Of a DNA stretch of 64,000 nt, positions 13,200 through 25,225 are shown one piece after another. The stretch is taken from contig OY992536.1 of assembly GCA_963921195.1 (NCBI GenBank), positions 330,477,038 to 330,541,037 of the forward strand. The letters are read 5' to 3'. Both the position numbers and the translations under genes were made by a program. This stretch comes from Pegoplata infirma. Its lineage: Eukaryota > Arthropoda > Insecta > Diptera > Anthomyiidae. How positions within the stretch are numbered: the first letter of the stretch is position 1; each line of letters opens with the position of its first letter. A model generated the notes under the pieces. It saw nothing but the letters and a program-made list of their open reading frames with translations, had not been told where the DNA came from and did no database searches.

Positions 13200-13905
13200 G
13201 TAAGTAAGAGCGGCACCTCTGACGAAACATAACACAGATAAAAATTGTACATTAATTTTTTTGGTCTTGAAAAGAAGATGCAATGGATTATATTAAAAAA
13301 AAAAAAAACTGTGGGTAAAGGAACCAGTTATGTTTATAGGTTCTAATCTTGTTATTTTACTTAATAGAATTCTCCCACGTTAAAATTGAGACCCTACGAT
13401 ATCTCACAAAACTAGTTGGGATCAGTTATTTTTGCAAGTGATTCAATTCTCATTTTGTCTGTGATTAAGGTCTGTTTCATTTATTTTTGCAAGTGATTCA
13501 ATTCTCGTTTTGTCTGTGAATAAAGTCTGTCTGTGATTAAAGGGATTTTTGTTTGAGTCATGAAATTTGTACTTTATTTGCACTTTTAATATTTTTTTTA
13601 ATTATATTGAATCTTTAACATTTTAAGAACGTAAATTTCATAAATTTGTTTTGTTTCAAACAATACAAAACTCTTTATTTTAAAGAAATCAAAAAGTATT
13701 ATTTATAATTTCCGCTTTATTAATCCCAGTCAGTTGATGTTTGAGGTGCATGCAGACTCCCTGGTAAAAGTCCAAAAAAAATGTTTGATGTTCGAAGTAG
13801 AACTTTTTTTCCTCGTGCCAATAGTTATCGAAAAATCAATGGCACAATATCGATTGCTAAATCGACCCACCCTAATATTCATGTTTTTTTTTTTGTTCTT
13901 TAAAG
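13200..13905 (+). other. intron with a short tandem duplication
   Basis: A 706-bp intron. At 13428-13530 a block of about 60 bases (TTATTTTTGCAAGTGATTCA, then TTGTCTGTGA) occurs twice. An orphan right terminus CGACCCACCCTA at 13864-13875 resembles the TAGGGTGG-ended elements elsewhere in the window. Confidence 0.6.
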
Positions 13906-14064
13906 GTTCTTAGTGAAAATCTTAACCGAGCTACGAAAGAATTAAGCGATTTCAAATTGGTTATGCAAACTATTTCTACGATTCAATCGACAACGCTAAC
14001 ACACGAAATCCTAATCCGTGAAATACAAGAGACTTATACGGTGCTAAGTGAACATAATATCAAT
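13906..14064 (+). CDS. DNAH10: dynein heavy chain, exon 2 in window
   Basis: 53 codons, phase 0 at both ends, acceptor CTTTAAAG and donor GTAAGT. It encodes VLSENLNRATKELSDFK and then a helical stretch (residues EILIREIQETYTVLSEHNIN) typical of the coiled segment just before the linker, where family members carry a 'DLK-VL--I--I' pattern. The next intron is 16.4 kb and filled with nested elements. Confidence 0.9.
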
Positions 14065-14279
14065 GTAAGTATCAATAATGTTAACAAAGAAATATTTATT
14101 TTTTTATTTAGCGTATGGATTCCAAAAAAATAAATAACACTGGGCGACACAATGCGAAATGAAAAAAAAAAATAAATTCAATAAACAAAACCGCTAAAGG
14201 GTTTTGCTAAATTAAATCGAATTTCTTTTTTATGGCATACTGTAGTTTTTATTTTTTTCTCAAACGCGTTTGGAAAAAG

Positions 14280-15065
14280 TCAAAAAATTATAATAAATTC
14301 ACAGCTTAAAAACGTTAAATAAACATGGGGCCAAAATGGCCCAGCACATTAAAAATTCTAAATATAGTTTTTATTTCGATTTCTTAGTATAACCATTGTG
14401 CGAGTTCAGATTTTTTTTTAACAAACCCATAAATGAACAACGGGGTTAAAATGGCCCAGCATGTAAAAAAAATCTTAGCATAAAATGTTTTTTTTTTTAA
14501 TTTTTTTTTTATATTTTTATAAAACTATTGTGCAAGGTCAGAAAAATAACTGTTTCAAAAATAACTCTTTTTATAAAAAAATCGAAAAAAAATTATTTTT
14601 TGCAAAGATTTTTTTTGTACATGCTTGGTCATTTTAACCCGTTGTTCATTTATGGGTTAATTGAGAAAAATATCTGACCTCGCACAATGGTTATACCAAG
14701 TTTTTTAGAAATCGAAAAAAATATATATTAAGAATTTTTAATGTGCTGGGCCATTGTGACCGCATATTTATTTGTGGATTAATTAAAAAAATCAAATAAT
14801 TATTTTTCTGACCTCGCCCAATAATTATAACAAGTTTTATAGAAATCGAAAAAAAAAAAAAAAATAAAAAACTAACTACATATATTAAGAAATTCTAACG
14901 TGCTGGCCCATTTTGACCCATGTCCAAATAATTATTTTTTTGAACTCGTACAATAATTATACCAAGTTTTAGAAAAAATCGCAATAAACATTTCATATTT
15001 AGTTGCCTTTTTCTAAAAAAAACTCTTAATATCCCAAAATTTGACCTTTGATCAATAGAATCGGT
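14280..15065. repeat. degenerate inverted repeat related to the 18173-20650 palindrome
   Basis: Contains repeated 'CATGGGGCCAAAATGGCCCAGCA' and 'ACCCATAAATGAAC' modules on one side and their inverses (GTGCTGGGCCATTNTGACC) on the other, centred near 14590. The same modules fill the arms of the 2.48-kb palindrome. No terminus or target duplication could be placed. Confidence 0.6.
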
Positions 15066-15066
15066 A

Positions 15067-16488
15067 CACAGAAAAAAATAAAAAAAAAAATATTTGAGTA
15101 AATTTTTAACATTATTGAGTAAAAAAATTACTCAATTTTTCACCAGTAAACGATTTAATAGTATTGAGTAAATTTTAAATAAAAATTTATTAAATGTTTG
15201 AAAATTTTTTTTTAATTGACACAATTAAAAATTTACTCAAAATTTATCAATTTATCAATTTATTTTTTTAAAAAGTTTAAAAAAGTTTTAAATTTTTTTA
15301 CAAAAAAAAAAATTGTTTTTTCAAACTTTACCAAACATATTTATGTCTCAAAAACGTAGGAAAATTTTATAAAGACGATTTCAAACTTTCATATACATAT
15401 GAGGCATTCCGCACCAAATGTCCAGCAAAAAAAAAACATGTGTACTGTAAACTTCTAATAGGTTTTATGGATAGCCCTATATGGAACTTAAAAACTTGCG
15501 TTTATGATTTTTCAATTTTTTAAAATTGAAATTTTCCATTTTTTAAAAAAGTCAATTTATCAAAAATCCGGCCACTTTTTTTTTAATTTTTTTTTTTTTA
15601 AGTTTAGATGTTTGTCCATCCACACAAAGAAATTTAGAAACACATTCTTCATTTTTTTCGAGAAAATCGCATTTGAATTTAAAATTTCATAACAATTTAG
15701 TAATTTGCTTGTGTTTTCTTGTTTCAACAGAACGTATGAATAATATTTATGCAATTAATAATACTCATTCGAAACGTTAAAATAAGAAAATACAAGCAAA
15801 TTTCAAAATTGTTATGAAATTTAAAATTCAAATGCGATTTTCTCGAAAAAAAGGAAGAACGTGTTTCTGAATTTCTTTGTGTGGATGGACAAACATCTAA
15901 ACTTTTAAAAAAATTAAAAAAAAAAAAAAGTGGCCGGATTTTTGATAAATTGACTTTTTTGAAAAATGGAAAATTTGAGAAAATTTCAAAAAAAAAAAAT
16001 TTATTCGATAGCCCATACAAAACTATATAAGAATGTAAATTTTTGAGATTGTGGTGCATTCCGTTTTAATATGATAAACATTTAATCAAGGCAACTCGCC
16101 ATAAATTTGACCATTCCAATATTTGATCACGCCTCCTAAGCCCAGTTTTTTAAAAATTCAAAAACCAAAAACGCAATTTTCTAAGTTCCACATATGGCTA
16201 TCCAAACAACCTATTCAGAAATTTACGGGATACATGCTTTTCTGTAGCGGGACATTTGGTGTAAAATGCCTCATATACAAAAAACTATAAACTAAACGAG
16301 AATTCAAAAACTATGGGAGTTAAAAAAAAAAAATATATATATAAAATTTTTATTGAATTATTTTTTTAAATTGTTTTTAAAATTTTTAAGTAAATTTTTA
16401 ATTGCGTTAATTAAAAAAATACTCTATTTTTGTTTTAAAATTTAAAAAAGTGATTAATCAAATTTGATTCACTCATATTTTTTCTGTG
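15067..16488. mobile_element. TA-flanked fold-back with CACAGAAAAAA ends
   Basis: A 1.42-kb element with TA on each side (15065-15066, 16489-16490). The termini CACAGAAAAAAATA and, inverted, CACAGAAAAAATATGAGT match, and runs of 'GAGTAAATTTTTAA' motifs mirror each other. It contains the fold-back at 15396-16277. Confidence 0.65.
15396..16277. mobile_element. palindromic element with CATATGAGGCATTCC ends, copy 1
   Basis: An inverted repeat with arms of about 430 bases, from CATATGAGGCATTCCGCACC to GGTGTAAAATGCCTCATATA, centred near 15765. Shared internal words in both arms are ACCAAATGTCC, GGATAGCC, AAAAATCCGGCCACTTTTTT and TTTGTCCATCCACACAAAGA. A second, larger copy lies at 42814-45299, a fragment at 58572-58627 and a partial arm near 27875-27905. 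The apparent ORFs in the arms are mirror images of one another and are not genes. Confidence 0.8.
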
Positions 16489-16490
16489 TA

Positions 16491-17838
16491 GGAGCAGATA
16501 TATAAAATAAGTTAATAAAAAATAAAAAACTGTCATACATTTGACTCCTCTAGAGGCATCCATGGTTATAGCAGTTATAGCATTGGAATCAAAATTTTGA
16601 AAAATTGACATTTAAATGGGAGCGCACGAATAGAGTTCAGATAAGGAGTAGGTTTACTTTTAAGTACTTTTGTTGTTGTCATGTAATAACTCAAAAAACA
16701 ACTTCAAGTAAAATAACACTCGAAAAATATTTTAAGTAAAATTAAATAAAAAAGTGCCTCTTAAAAAAATAATAATTTTAACGAACTGGTAAAGTTTATG
16801 GTCAAAAATATTAGTCTTGTTATAAGAAACATATAATATTACTTATTTATATTTAACTTTTAATTTTGATGTCATGTTAAATCTACTTACTTTGTATTTT
16901 TTTTTCTTTTTCATGTGTTGTTGTAACACAAAGCCATGTCAGATACATTGGCTTTGAATGTCCCTTTCTACTTAAAATTTTGAGCTGTGTAAACTCTTTA
17001 CCAAAGTTCTTAGTGAGTTTAAAGCCAAAATTACTGACAGCAGCAATGTAATGATATTCTATATAAACATTCATACATACATTCATTCATATATAAAGTA
17101 TTTTATTCAAACTAACAAAGCTCTAAATGAAAATGCATGCATTACATTTGTAACCAGCAATTCAAAATACATACAAACGAAACAGAAAAAAAAAAATATT
17201 TTCTATTTCCCCTGTTGTCATACAAACATGTATAAACACACAAACAAACTGGTCACACATATACATGTACATAACAGTGCGATTACATTTTGCATCAACT
17301 TTGCTACTGTCCACACTTGGTTTTAAAGGGATTAAGAGTTGCTCTTGTTGTCATTGCATTTCTATGTTTTTTATTTTGTTCGTTCTGTAAAGTATTTTTT
17401 TTTTCTATTTGAGGATACATTTGCATATTATAGTTTAGTTAAGTTGCGTTCGACATTATTTTGTGGGTGAGTTTTTTTAAACGACTCTTCTTTCTGGTTT
17501 ATATAAAAACGGACATACTCAATCTAATGTTTTTCATAGAAATATTCATATACACACATATGTATGTATGTATATTTATCCCTGTTAAAAGTTTGTCTGT
17601 TTTTTTTTTTTTTTGGTTAAACGAACGAACAAACATTTAGATATATAATTTTGTTCATCTTTGTGTCGTTTTTTTTTTTTTGGAAATTCAAATTTTTTGG
17701 AAAATCTCTTTAAAGACTTGTTTGGGCTGTATTTATAGACTTTGGTAGACAAATTGTCAAAACTCATAGGATGCTTGGATAAAGTAGAAAAAATCCAGCT
17801 AAAGGGGGATTTTCCAGTAATATAACAATTTTTTCAAT
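16491..17838 (+). other. dynein intron, no mobile element recognised
   Basis: AT-rich intronic DNA with short A/T runs and ACAT/CATA microsatellite-like patches (17070-17100, 17550-17580). No exon, RNA gene or element boundary is seen. Confidence 0.5.
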
Positions 17839-18172
17839 GCATTTACTAGGGTATTCAATTAATCGGGTTTATGGATTAATCGATTAATCGAGCAAATAAT
17901 GAATAGGGGTTGAGATTTATTCGATTAATAATTGGCTAAATTTAAATTATTCGATTAACCGAATAATACCAATTTCATATTTAAATTGAAACATAATCAC
18001 GAGTTTTATGTTTTCTTTTGTGGACTTCCCTTGTAAAATTACAAGAAAACTCAAGGATAGAATTCAATTCTGATGTTAAAATTAAATTCAGGTGGTCAAA
18101 ATACATTAGTGGGTCTAGTTTCCTGGTCAGAATCTTTTTTTATACCCTTCACTATAGTTATAGAGTGTATAT

Positions 18173-20650
18173 TAGGGTGGCAGCTATTTTGCAAAACTTC
18201 GAATTTGAAGGAGTGCACCCCTAATTTTTATTACATTTGGTCTAAAAATGCTATGCTAAAAATTTAAGCCAAATCGGAAAACGATAACACGAGGCGCATC
18301 GAGGTCAAAGGTCAAAGGTCAAAAAATAGCCATATTTTGATGAAAATCATTAAATAAATGGTGTTGTTTTTTGAATATATTGTTAAAAAGTGGTACACGA
18401 GTTGTTTTTAGTATAAGAAGATAAATTAAAATTTTTTGGGTTTTCAAAAATTAACCCTTGTAAGTCTTTCGGGGTCAAAATGACCCAATTTTCACAAAAT
18501 GTCCCCTAAAACACGAAAATCAGCCCCAATTTTCTAAATTAATTGAAATAAACCAATGTAAACCCATATTTATATTCTATTCTATTCTATCATAAATACT
18601 CAGATATGAAATACTGTCTTTCTAGGATGTCATTCACCCGTTTCAAGGTTAGGCAAAAAATATGGATTTTTTTGGCGTGGTTCTCAAAACTGATATTTTG
18701 GTTTTTTTCAAAATTTTCTTAAACAAAATTAGGAAAAATGCTAAAAAAAACCACAGAATCTTATAAAATATATGTTAACATATAAAAAAATTTTTTTTTG
18801 GGGGATATCCCTCGGATAGTTTGGCGGGGGCATCGATTTAAACTCAGCGGATTTCGAGGAAAATGCCTTTTTTGCCCACAATTTATTCAATATGGAAAAA
18901 ATTTGGTAAATATTTTAAAATTTGACAAAGTCAGGGCCATAAATTATTAAAAACTATGTTAGACATTAACCCTAAACGTTTTAGGAAAATAGAATAATAT
19001 TAACCCGGTTTTTATTCGGGTCAAAGGTCAAATTTAGGGATATTTGGATTTTTTTTGGAAAAAGGCATCTAAATATGAAATGTTTATTGCGATATTTTAT
19101 AAAACTTGTTATAATTATTGTACGAGCTCAGAAAAATAATTATTTAATTTTTTTAAAATTAACCCATAAATGAACATGGGGTCAAAATGGCCCAGCACAT
19201 TAAAATTTCTTTATATAGATTTTTATATTTTCTTTCGATTTTTATAAAACTTGTTATGATTATGTGCGAGGTCAGAAAACTAATTATTTGATTTTTTTTT
19301 TAATTAACCCATAAATGAACATGGGGTCAAAATGGCCCAGCACGTTAAAAATTCTTAATATAGTTTTTATTTTTTTTTTCTATAATACAAATAATTATTT
19401 TTTCAGACGTCGCATACAAATAATAACAAGTTTTATAGAAATAGAAAAAAAAAAATAAAAAAACTATATTAAGAATTTTTAACGTGCTGGGCCATTTTGA
19501 CCCCATGTTCATTTATGGGTTAATTAAAAAAAAATCAAATAATTAGTTTTCTGACCTCGCACATAATCATAACAAGTTTTATAAAAATCGAAAGAAAATA
19601 TAAAAATCTATATAAAGAAATTTTAATGTGCTGGGCCATTTTGACCCCATGTTCATTTATGGGTTAATTTTAAAAAAATTAAATAATTATTTTTCTGAGC
19701 TCGTACAATAATTATACCAAGTTTTATAAAAAATCGCAATAAACATTTCATATTTAGATGCCTTTTTCCAAAAAAAATCCAAATATCCCTAAATTTGACC
19801 TTTGACCCGAATAAAAACCGGGTTAATATTATTCCATTTTCCTAAAACGTTTAGGGTTAATGTCTAACATAGTTTTTAATAATTTATGGCCCTGACTTTG
19901 TCAAATTTTAAAATATTTACCAAATTTTTTCCATATTGAATAAATTGTGGGCAAAAAAGGCATTTTCCTCGAAATCCGCTGAGTTTAAATCGATGCCCCC
20001 GCCAAACTATCCGAGGGATATCCCCCAAAAAATTTTTTTTTATATGTTAACATATATTTTATAAGATTCTGTGGTTTTTTTAGCATTTTTCCTAATTTTG
20101 TTTAAGAAAATTTTGAAAAAACCAAAATATCAGTTTTGAGAACCACGCCAAAAAAATCCATATTTTTGGCCTTACCGTGAAACGGGTGAATGACATCCTA
20201 GAAAGACAGTATTTCATATCTGAGTATTTATGATAGAATAGAATAGAATATAAATATGGGTTTACATTGGTTTATTTCAATTAATTTAGAAAATTGGGGC
20301 TGATTTTCGTGTTTTAGGGGTCATTTTGTGAAAATTGGGTCATTTTGACCCCGAAAGACTTACAAGGGTTAATTTTTGAAAACCCAAAAAATTTTAATTT
20401 ATCTTCTTATACTAAAAACAACTCATGTACCACTTTTTAACAATATATTCAAAAAACAACACCATTTATTTAATGATTTTCATCAAAATATGGCTATTTT
20501 TTGACCTTTGACCTTTGACCTTGATGCGCCTCGTGTTAACGTTTTCCGATTTGGCTGAAATTTTTAGCATAGCATTTTTAGACCAAATGTAATAAAAATT
20601 AGGGGTGCACTCCTTCAAATTCGAAGTTTTGCAAAATAGCTGCCACCCTA
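18173..20650. mobile_element. giant near-perfect palindrome, 2478 bp, 8-bp TSD
   Basis: Flanked by GTGTATAT (18165-18172, 20651-20658), with termini TAGGGTGGCAGC...GCTGCCACCCTA. The two arms are about 1.2 kb each, meet near 19411 with a loop of only tens of bases, and differ at few positions (for example near 18648 versus 20170). Inside each arm are tandem copies of a roughly 135-base module (ACCCATAAATGAACATGGGG, TCAAAATGGCCCAGCAC) and a block with CAGCGGATTTCGAGGAAAATG. The latter has counterparts in the palindromes at 25226 and 45478. No ORF of transposase type is present. Confidence 0.9.
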
Positions 20651-20705
20651 GTGTATATATAAGGTTGTCATTCCGTTTGTTAGTCCTCGAAATATTGGTC
20701 TAGGA

Positions 20706-20882
20706 CAGTGGTCGGCAGAAAGAGGGAACATTTTTATATTTTTCTAAAACATAGCTTCATCTACCTGCTTTTTTAAAAGCTACCATGACACTAAATGAAA
20801 TATTTGTATTTTTAATGCTCTCAGTTGCGAGTTTCTTTGACATTCGCGTTGTCTACGTGGGTGCAATGGGTGCCGACCACTG
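20706..20882. mobile_element. hAT MITE, 177 bp, 8-bp TSD
   Basis: Termini CAGTGGTCGGCA and TGCCGACCACTG, flanked by GTCTAGGA on both sides (20698-20705, 20883-20890). Removing it restores the GGTCTAGGACCCC core of the surrounding mini-me element. Confidence 0.9.
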
Positions 20883-21794
20883 GTCTAGGACCCCATCAAG
20901 TATATAAGTATATTCATGATCCTCGACCGACTTAAAGTCGATCTAACTATATTCGTACGTCCGTCTGTCAGTCAGTCTGTAGAAAAGACGCTAACTTTGA
21001 AAAGAATTTACTGCGGCTGCTAAAGTTTGGCAAGTCATTTACCCAACAAGCTTTAAAAACATTGGTAAGTCAAAAAATATATCTGAAAGATTCCAAAATC
21101 ATTTTAAAGAGAAAAATTATTAATTTCATATGTGGTTAAAAGTTTAGAGATTTAAAAATCTTGTTTTTACAGTTCCCAGACACAGCGGAAATATAAATTT
21201 TCTGCAGTTTGGTAAATCGTAAAACCTATATTTTAAAAACTTATTGTGGTAGATCAATTATAAGGCCAGATTCGAATACTTTTTTGAACGGAAACATCTG
21301 TCGGACGATTTTTTTGAAACATTTGTGTGTATTTGTTTGAATATTTGGCGACGTCTTTATACATTGCTAGGGTAATACCATAGAAAGTTAAGTAATTTTA
21401 TTGAGGGCTAGAATAAGTAAAAGTGCTCAAAAAAATAAATTTCGGTTAATCTGTTAATCGATTTAATTTTTTGAAAATTAACAATTTTAAATTATTCAAA
21501 CAGTTAATCGAACAAAATTAATCGGTTAAACAATTAACAGTTAAGCGATTGAATACCCTAGCATTTACCCTATACATAATTTTTTATTTGTTTTTCTCTT
21601 TATTTGGAATTTTACATAGAAAATCCATTATGGAGCATTCTACAATAGATGTGCCTCTACAGAAAACTATACGTAAGTGTCAGGAATTACTTACTAGCGA
21701 GGGCTTTGTTAGCTCTACATTAGACTGGCATATTTATGTATGGAAAAAAGCATTCTTACAATTTTGAGCGTTTTGCCAAATTTTTATTCACCTA

Positions 21795-21870
21795 AAATTA
21801 AATTAACCCGGCACCTCCGGCGATCAAAATTTTGTGATTTTTAAAAATTAAAAAAAAAACAGTAAAAATA
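21795..21870. repeat. fragment of the 51910-55887 fold-back arm
   Basis: TAAATTAACCCGGCACCTCCGG followed by CGATCAAAATTTTG is a diverged copy of the arm at 52028-52080. Another related stretch lies at 24100-24760 (GGCGGTTTTTCCCTACATTC, TTTCATAGAG, GATGTGAACTTTCA). Confidence 0.55.
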
Positions 21871-21871
21871 A

Positions 21872-22400
21872 AATTCGGCCTTGCCGAATGTATTGATACA
21901 CTCCACAATGTAAACAAGTTTATTGCAAAAAACATTATTCGAAAATGAAACTACATTGGAGAACAAAATTTTTTTTTTTTTATGTAAAAAAAAATGTTCC
22001 TACTTATTTAAATAAAATTCGTTATTCAATTCTGTTCCCATATGCCAACCAGCAGCCGCAAATTCATTAAATAATTTGTATTTTTAGGTTATGTTGAATG
22101 TATCAACATTTTCGGTGTGCTAACGTTTTCGTTCATAACTTTTGAAGCGCTGAACTGATATCGCTCAAATGCAATACCAAACTGCTCGGGGCAAGTACAA
22201 GTAAACTTGTTAAGTTTCAGTCATGTCCGTGTATTCTTTTGGCCGTGATCGCCATTTCGACAGACAGGCGGACATCGCTAGAATGTCTTAAAATCGATCA
22301 CTGATCAATAATATATATACTTTATGGGGTACTAGTCCTATATTTTGATGTGTTACAACGGAATGACAAACTTATATCACTAGAGTGGAGGGTATAAAAA
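21872..22400 (-). mobile_element. mini-me-type element, short copy
   Basis: Reads on the minus strand: TATACCCTCCACTCTAG at 22396-22380, then the GTCATTCCGTTGTAACACATC core, CCCATAAAGTATATATATTA, GCGATGTCCGCCTGTCTGTC, and ends with the ATTCGGCAAGGCCGAATTTT tail at 21872. The GTCY block is short here. Confidence 0.75.
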
Positions 22401-23366
22401 TATAAAAAAAGATATATCGTCGAACTATATTCAATAAATGCCAACTCGAAAAAGCTTACTGTTCAGGAGAGTTAAAAAACTAGTTATTTCGCATATTATT
22501 GCAAAAATAAACAATGTACCTTCCACAAGATGGTTTAAATATTCTAAACAATTTTTATCTATGAAAAAATTTTCATATTTTGCACTTGTTTGCGTATTTT
22601 TCAGAGATGGCATTTATTACTATATCAAAAAACAAATATTTTTTTAGAGTTGGCATATTTTGTCGGAAAATAAAAATATTTTTTTTTTTGAAAAATTTTT
22701 TTAATTTTTTTTTTTTTGGTTTTTGTTATCCTTAGTACGGTAATTGCAAAAACTGAACAAAAAATTAAAAATCTTTGCATATTTTTAAAAGTTACTAGCT
22801 CCGAAAGCCTTTGAATCTCAGGGTGGTCAACTTTGGCACTCTGTAACTCACGCTGTATTGCAATAGGGTCACTCCAAACCAGCTATTTTGAAAGCTTATA
22901 TCATTGACTTTATTTGCCCCATTCATAATGTTTCAATCTGATAAATAGTTTGAAAGTTACATAAATATAAGCATTTTTTTTTTTGCAAACACTATTTACC
23001 GATATTTTTAAAATGGCAAAAATCTCGAGAACCAGTCATTAGATATCAAAATCTTTACAAGATTCGTGTTCAGCATGGCAAATGCAATAAGATATGTGGT
23101 CTAATTTTTTTAAAAAAAATTTTTGAAAAATTTTTGGAAATTTACAATGGGAGTTGGCATTTATTTCCACCAAAAAAATATGTACTTTGAGTTAGCAGAA
23201 TAACAAAAATGGATGTAAAACGACAACAAATTATTTTTTTGCTCTGAAATTTTTATGGCAGATAGGTATTACATAGGGGAGCTATTTGCCATCGGAAACT
23301 CATTTCCGTCAAATTTGAGTTGGCATATTTTGAATATAGGTTCACGATATGATGTGTTGAATAGAA
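22401..23366. other. repeat-derived intron sequence
   Basis: Several scattered GAGTTGGCATATTTTG words and one inverse (AAATGCCAACTCG at 22437) suggest remains of a fold-back element, but I could not place termini. No exon is seen. Confidence 0.4.
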
Positions 23367-24080
23367 CCCAGTTGGAAAATGTGTCACTGAGGAAATTTCC
23401 ACAGTGATTCCTTAAGGAAATGTCTTCAGGTTCTGACAAATCATAGGCAATCCTTGATGACATGTCCTAACATTGTCAGCACTGAATGTTTGCTTTAAGA
23501 GTGTGGACAATTCCTCTAAGACGTCTAAAAGGAAATGTCTTCAGAATAGCAGTATATTAAATTAGAATTTTAAATCTGGGCAACTCTTCAATTTCCAAGA
23601 AAAAGATGGCAATATTATCGACTTAATTAAAATAAAATCAAAATCTAACAAGTAGAATAAAAGTAATAAATAGACAAACAATTTTAAAAATAAAGTTTGG
23701 AACAAGTGGTTAGGTGTGGGACTAATAAACTGGAGGTTCCAGGTTCAAATCCAGTTGGGACTAAAAAAGGCGAAAAGTTTTTTCTAAATATGAGAAAGAT
23801 AATTTATAAAGGTAAATGGATAAAAGTAAAAACTAAAGGAAATACGAAAATTTTTTGTATTTTCGCATGACCTATGTCAGACATTTCCCCAAGGAAGTCT
23901 TAGGTGAAATGTCCCCAGAAGGTCAGCCCTAACCACTGCTGACTTTGAGTGAGGACATTTTAAAAATTTGTATGAAACTGTCCTCACCCAGTACATAGAG
24001 ATGTCTTGTGGATGTCAGGTGTGACTCTGACATGTCATCGCTCCGTCACTGAGGACGGCTCGAGGACGTTGCCAACTGGG
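23367..24080. mobile_element. MITE with CCCAGTTGG ends and a tRNA-like core
   Basis: A 714-bp element with ends CCCAGTTGG and CCAACTGGG. Words GAGGACA, GTCACTGAGGA and AATGTCTTCAG recur in both orientations. At 23705-23770 a tRNA-like stretch holds a fair B box (GGTTCAAATCC) and a weak A box (AGTGGTTAGG), but the stems do not pair well. No clean target duplication is visible. Confidence 0.5.
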
Positions 24081-25225
24081 AATATATAAATTTTTTTCTA
24101 TGTTCAAGAAATGTTTTTAAAATAAAGTTTATTTTCCAAATTAAGTTTAAACGAAAGTTCGTCTCTATGAAAAGTTCAGAGAAAGAACGGTTTTCAAGAT
24201 ATCACTATTTTGGCGGTTTTTCCCTACATTCAAGAAATTTTATAAAAAAAAAGCCTTGAGTTTAATTTCCTTACCCCTTTCATAGAGTTTGATGTGAACT
24301 TTCACCTTAAACTTCATTAAGCTAAATCCGAGCATTTTAACCTCCATAAATTTGGATTTTTGAAAAACTAAAAAAAAATAGAAATCGGTGAAGCGGTTTT
24401 TACTATTTAAAATTGCCAAAAAAAACTTGCAAAAATTTAAATTTTTTCCTACGTTCATTAATTAGACATGTTTAATTTAAGACATGCTTTTCTAGAAATA
24501 AACTTTTTTTTTTTAATTTTGGCATGCTGTATATTTAAAAAAAATAGAAACCGGTGAAGCGGTTTTTACTATTTAAAATTTGCCAAAAAAACTTGCAAAA
24601 ACTAAAATTTTTTCCTAAATTTTTTAAAAGTCTCTTTTTTATTTAACCACTGCAGCCTCACTGAATTTGACTTAAGCTAAGTTAAAATGAAATTCCGTCT
24701 CAAAGGGTCAAAGGAAAGAAGTTCTTATTTATTTTTTTAATTTCCGAATGACCTTAAAATAGTGCCACATAAGACTTAGGTTTAGCAAAAAAAAAAATAT
24801 TTTTAGTTATTAGCCCTAATCTTTCTTTTTTTTGTTCACACAAATAATTTCATAACTCATAGTGTCATAACTCAAAATATTTGATTTTGCAGAAAACGGG
24901 TTTCAAGTTCACAATTGAAACTAAGTTTCCATGCAGGTACAAATGAAATGAAATAATGGCATGTTCTCTTTTCAAACGGTGAGTTTGAAAGATATTAATA
25001 CGAATTTTTGACACAAAGTAAAGCTGTTATATCAAGCTTTACTTTTTGTCAAAATTCGAATAATTCTTTAACATTAACTCGAAAATTACTTTTTTTAATT
25101 TATCACACTATACAAGTAAATGAGCGATATATTTAACGTTTTTCTTTTCTAAGTATTACGGAACGTATGAGAAATATCAAACTAATACAGATAATTATTT
25201 ATTTCTCATACGCTATGGTGTACAC

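Larger units (their letters stand above)
18139..21060 (+). mobile_element. mini-me-type element, split by two insertions
   Basis: TTTATACCCTTCAC at 18139 and the continuation TATATAAGG(T)TTGTCATTCCG, GGTCTAGGACCCCATCAAG, GTACGTCCGTCTGTC at 20651-20970 belong to one element. It is interrupted in its TA-rich head by 18173-20650 and at GTCTAGGA by 20706-20882. The 3' boundary is uncertain. Confidence 0.7.
17847..21560. mobile_element. hAT-like element with 8-bp TSD, outermost of a nest
   Basis: Flanked by GCATTTAC (17839-17846 and 21561-21568). The left terminus is TAGGGTATTCAATTAATCG; the inverted right terminus is TAGGGTATTCAATCGCTTAA. Both ends carry repeated 'TTAATCGATTAA/TCGATTAACCGAATAA' words. 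It was invaded by a mini-me copy, which in turn was invaded by the 2.48-kb palindrome and a 177-bp MITE. Confidence 0.82.

Noticed and set aside
18173..20650. Palindromes as assembly artefacts
   Set aside because: Arms are not identical, and exact 8-bp duplications outside the termini are what transposition predicts, not a mis-assembly.
23705..23770. tRNA gene
   Set aside because: A B-box-like word is present, but T-arm and acceptor stems do not pair; kept only as a tRNA-like relic within a MITE.
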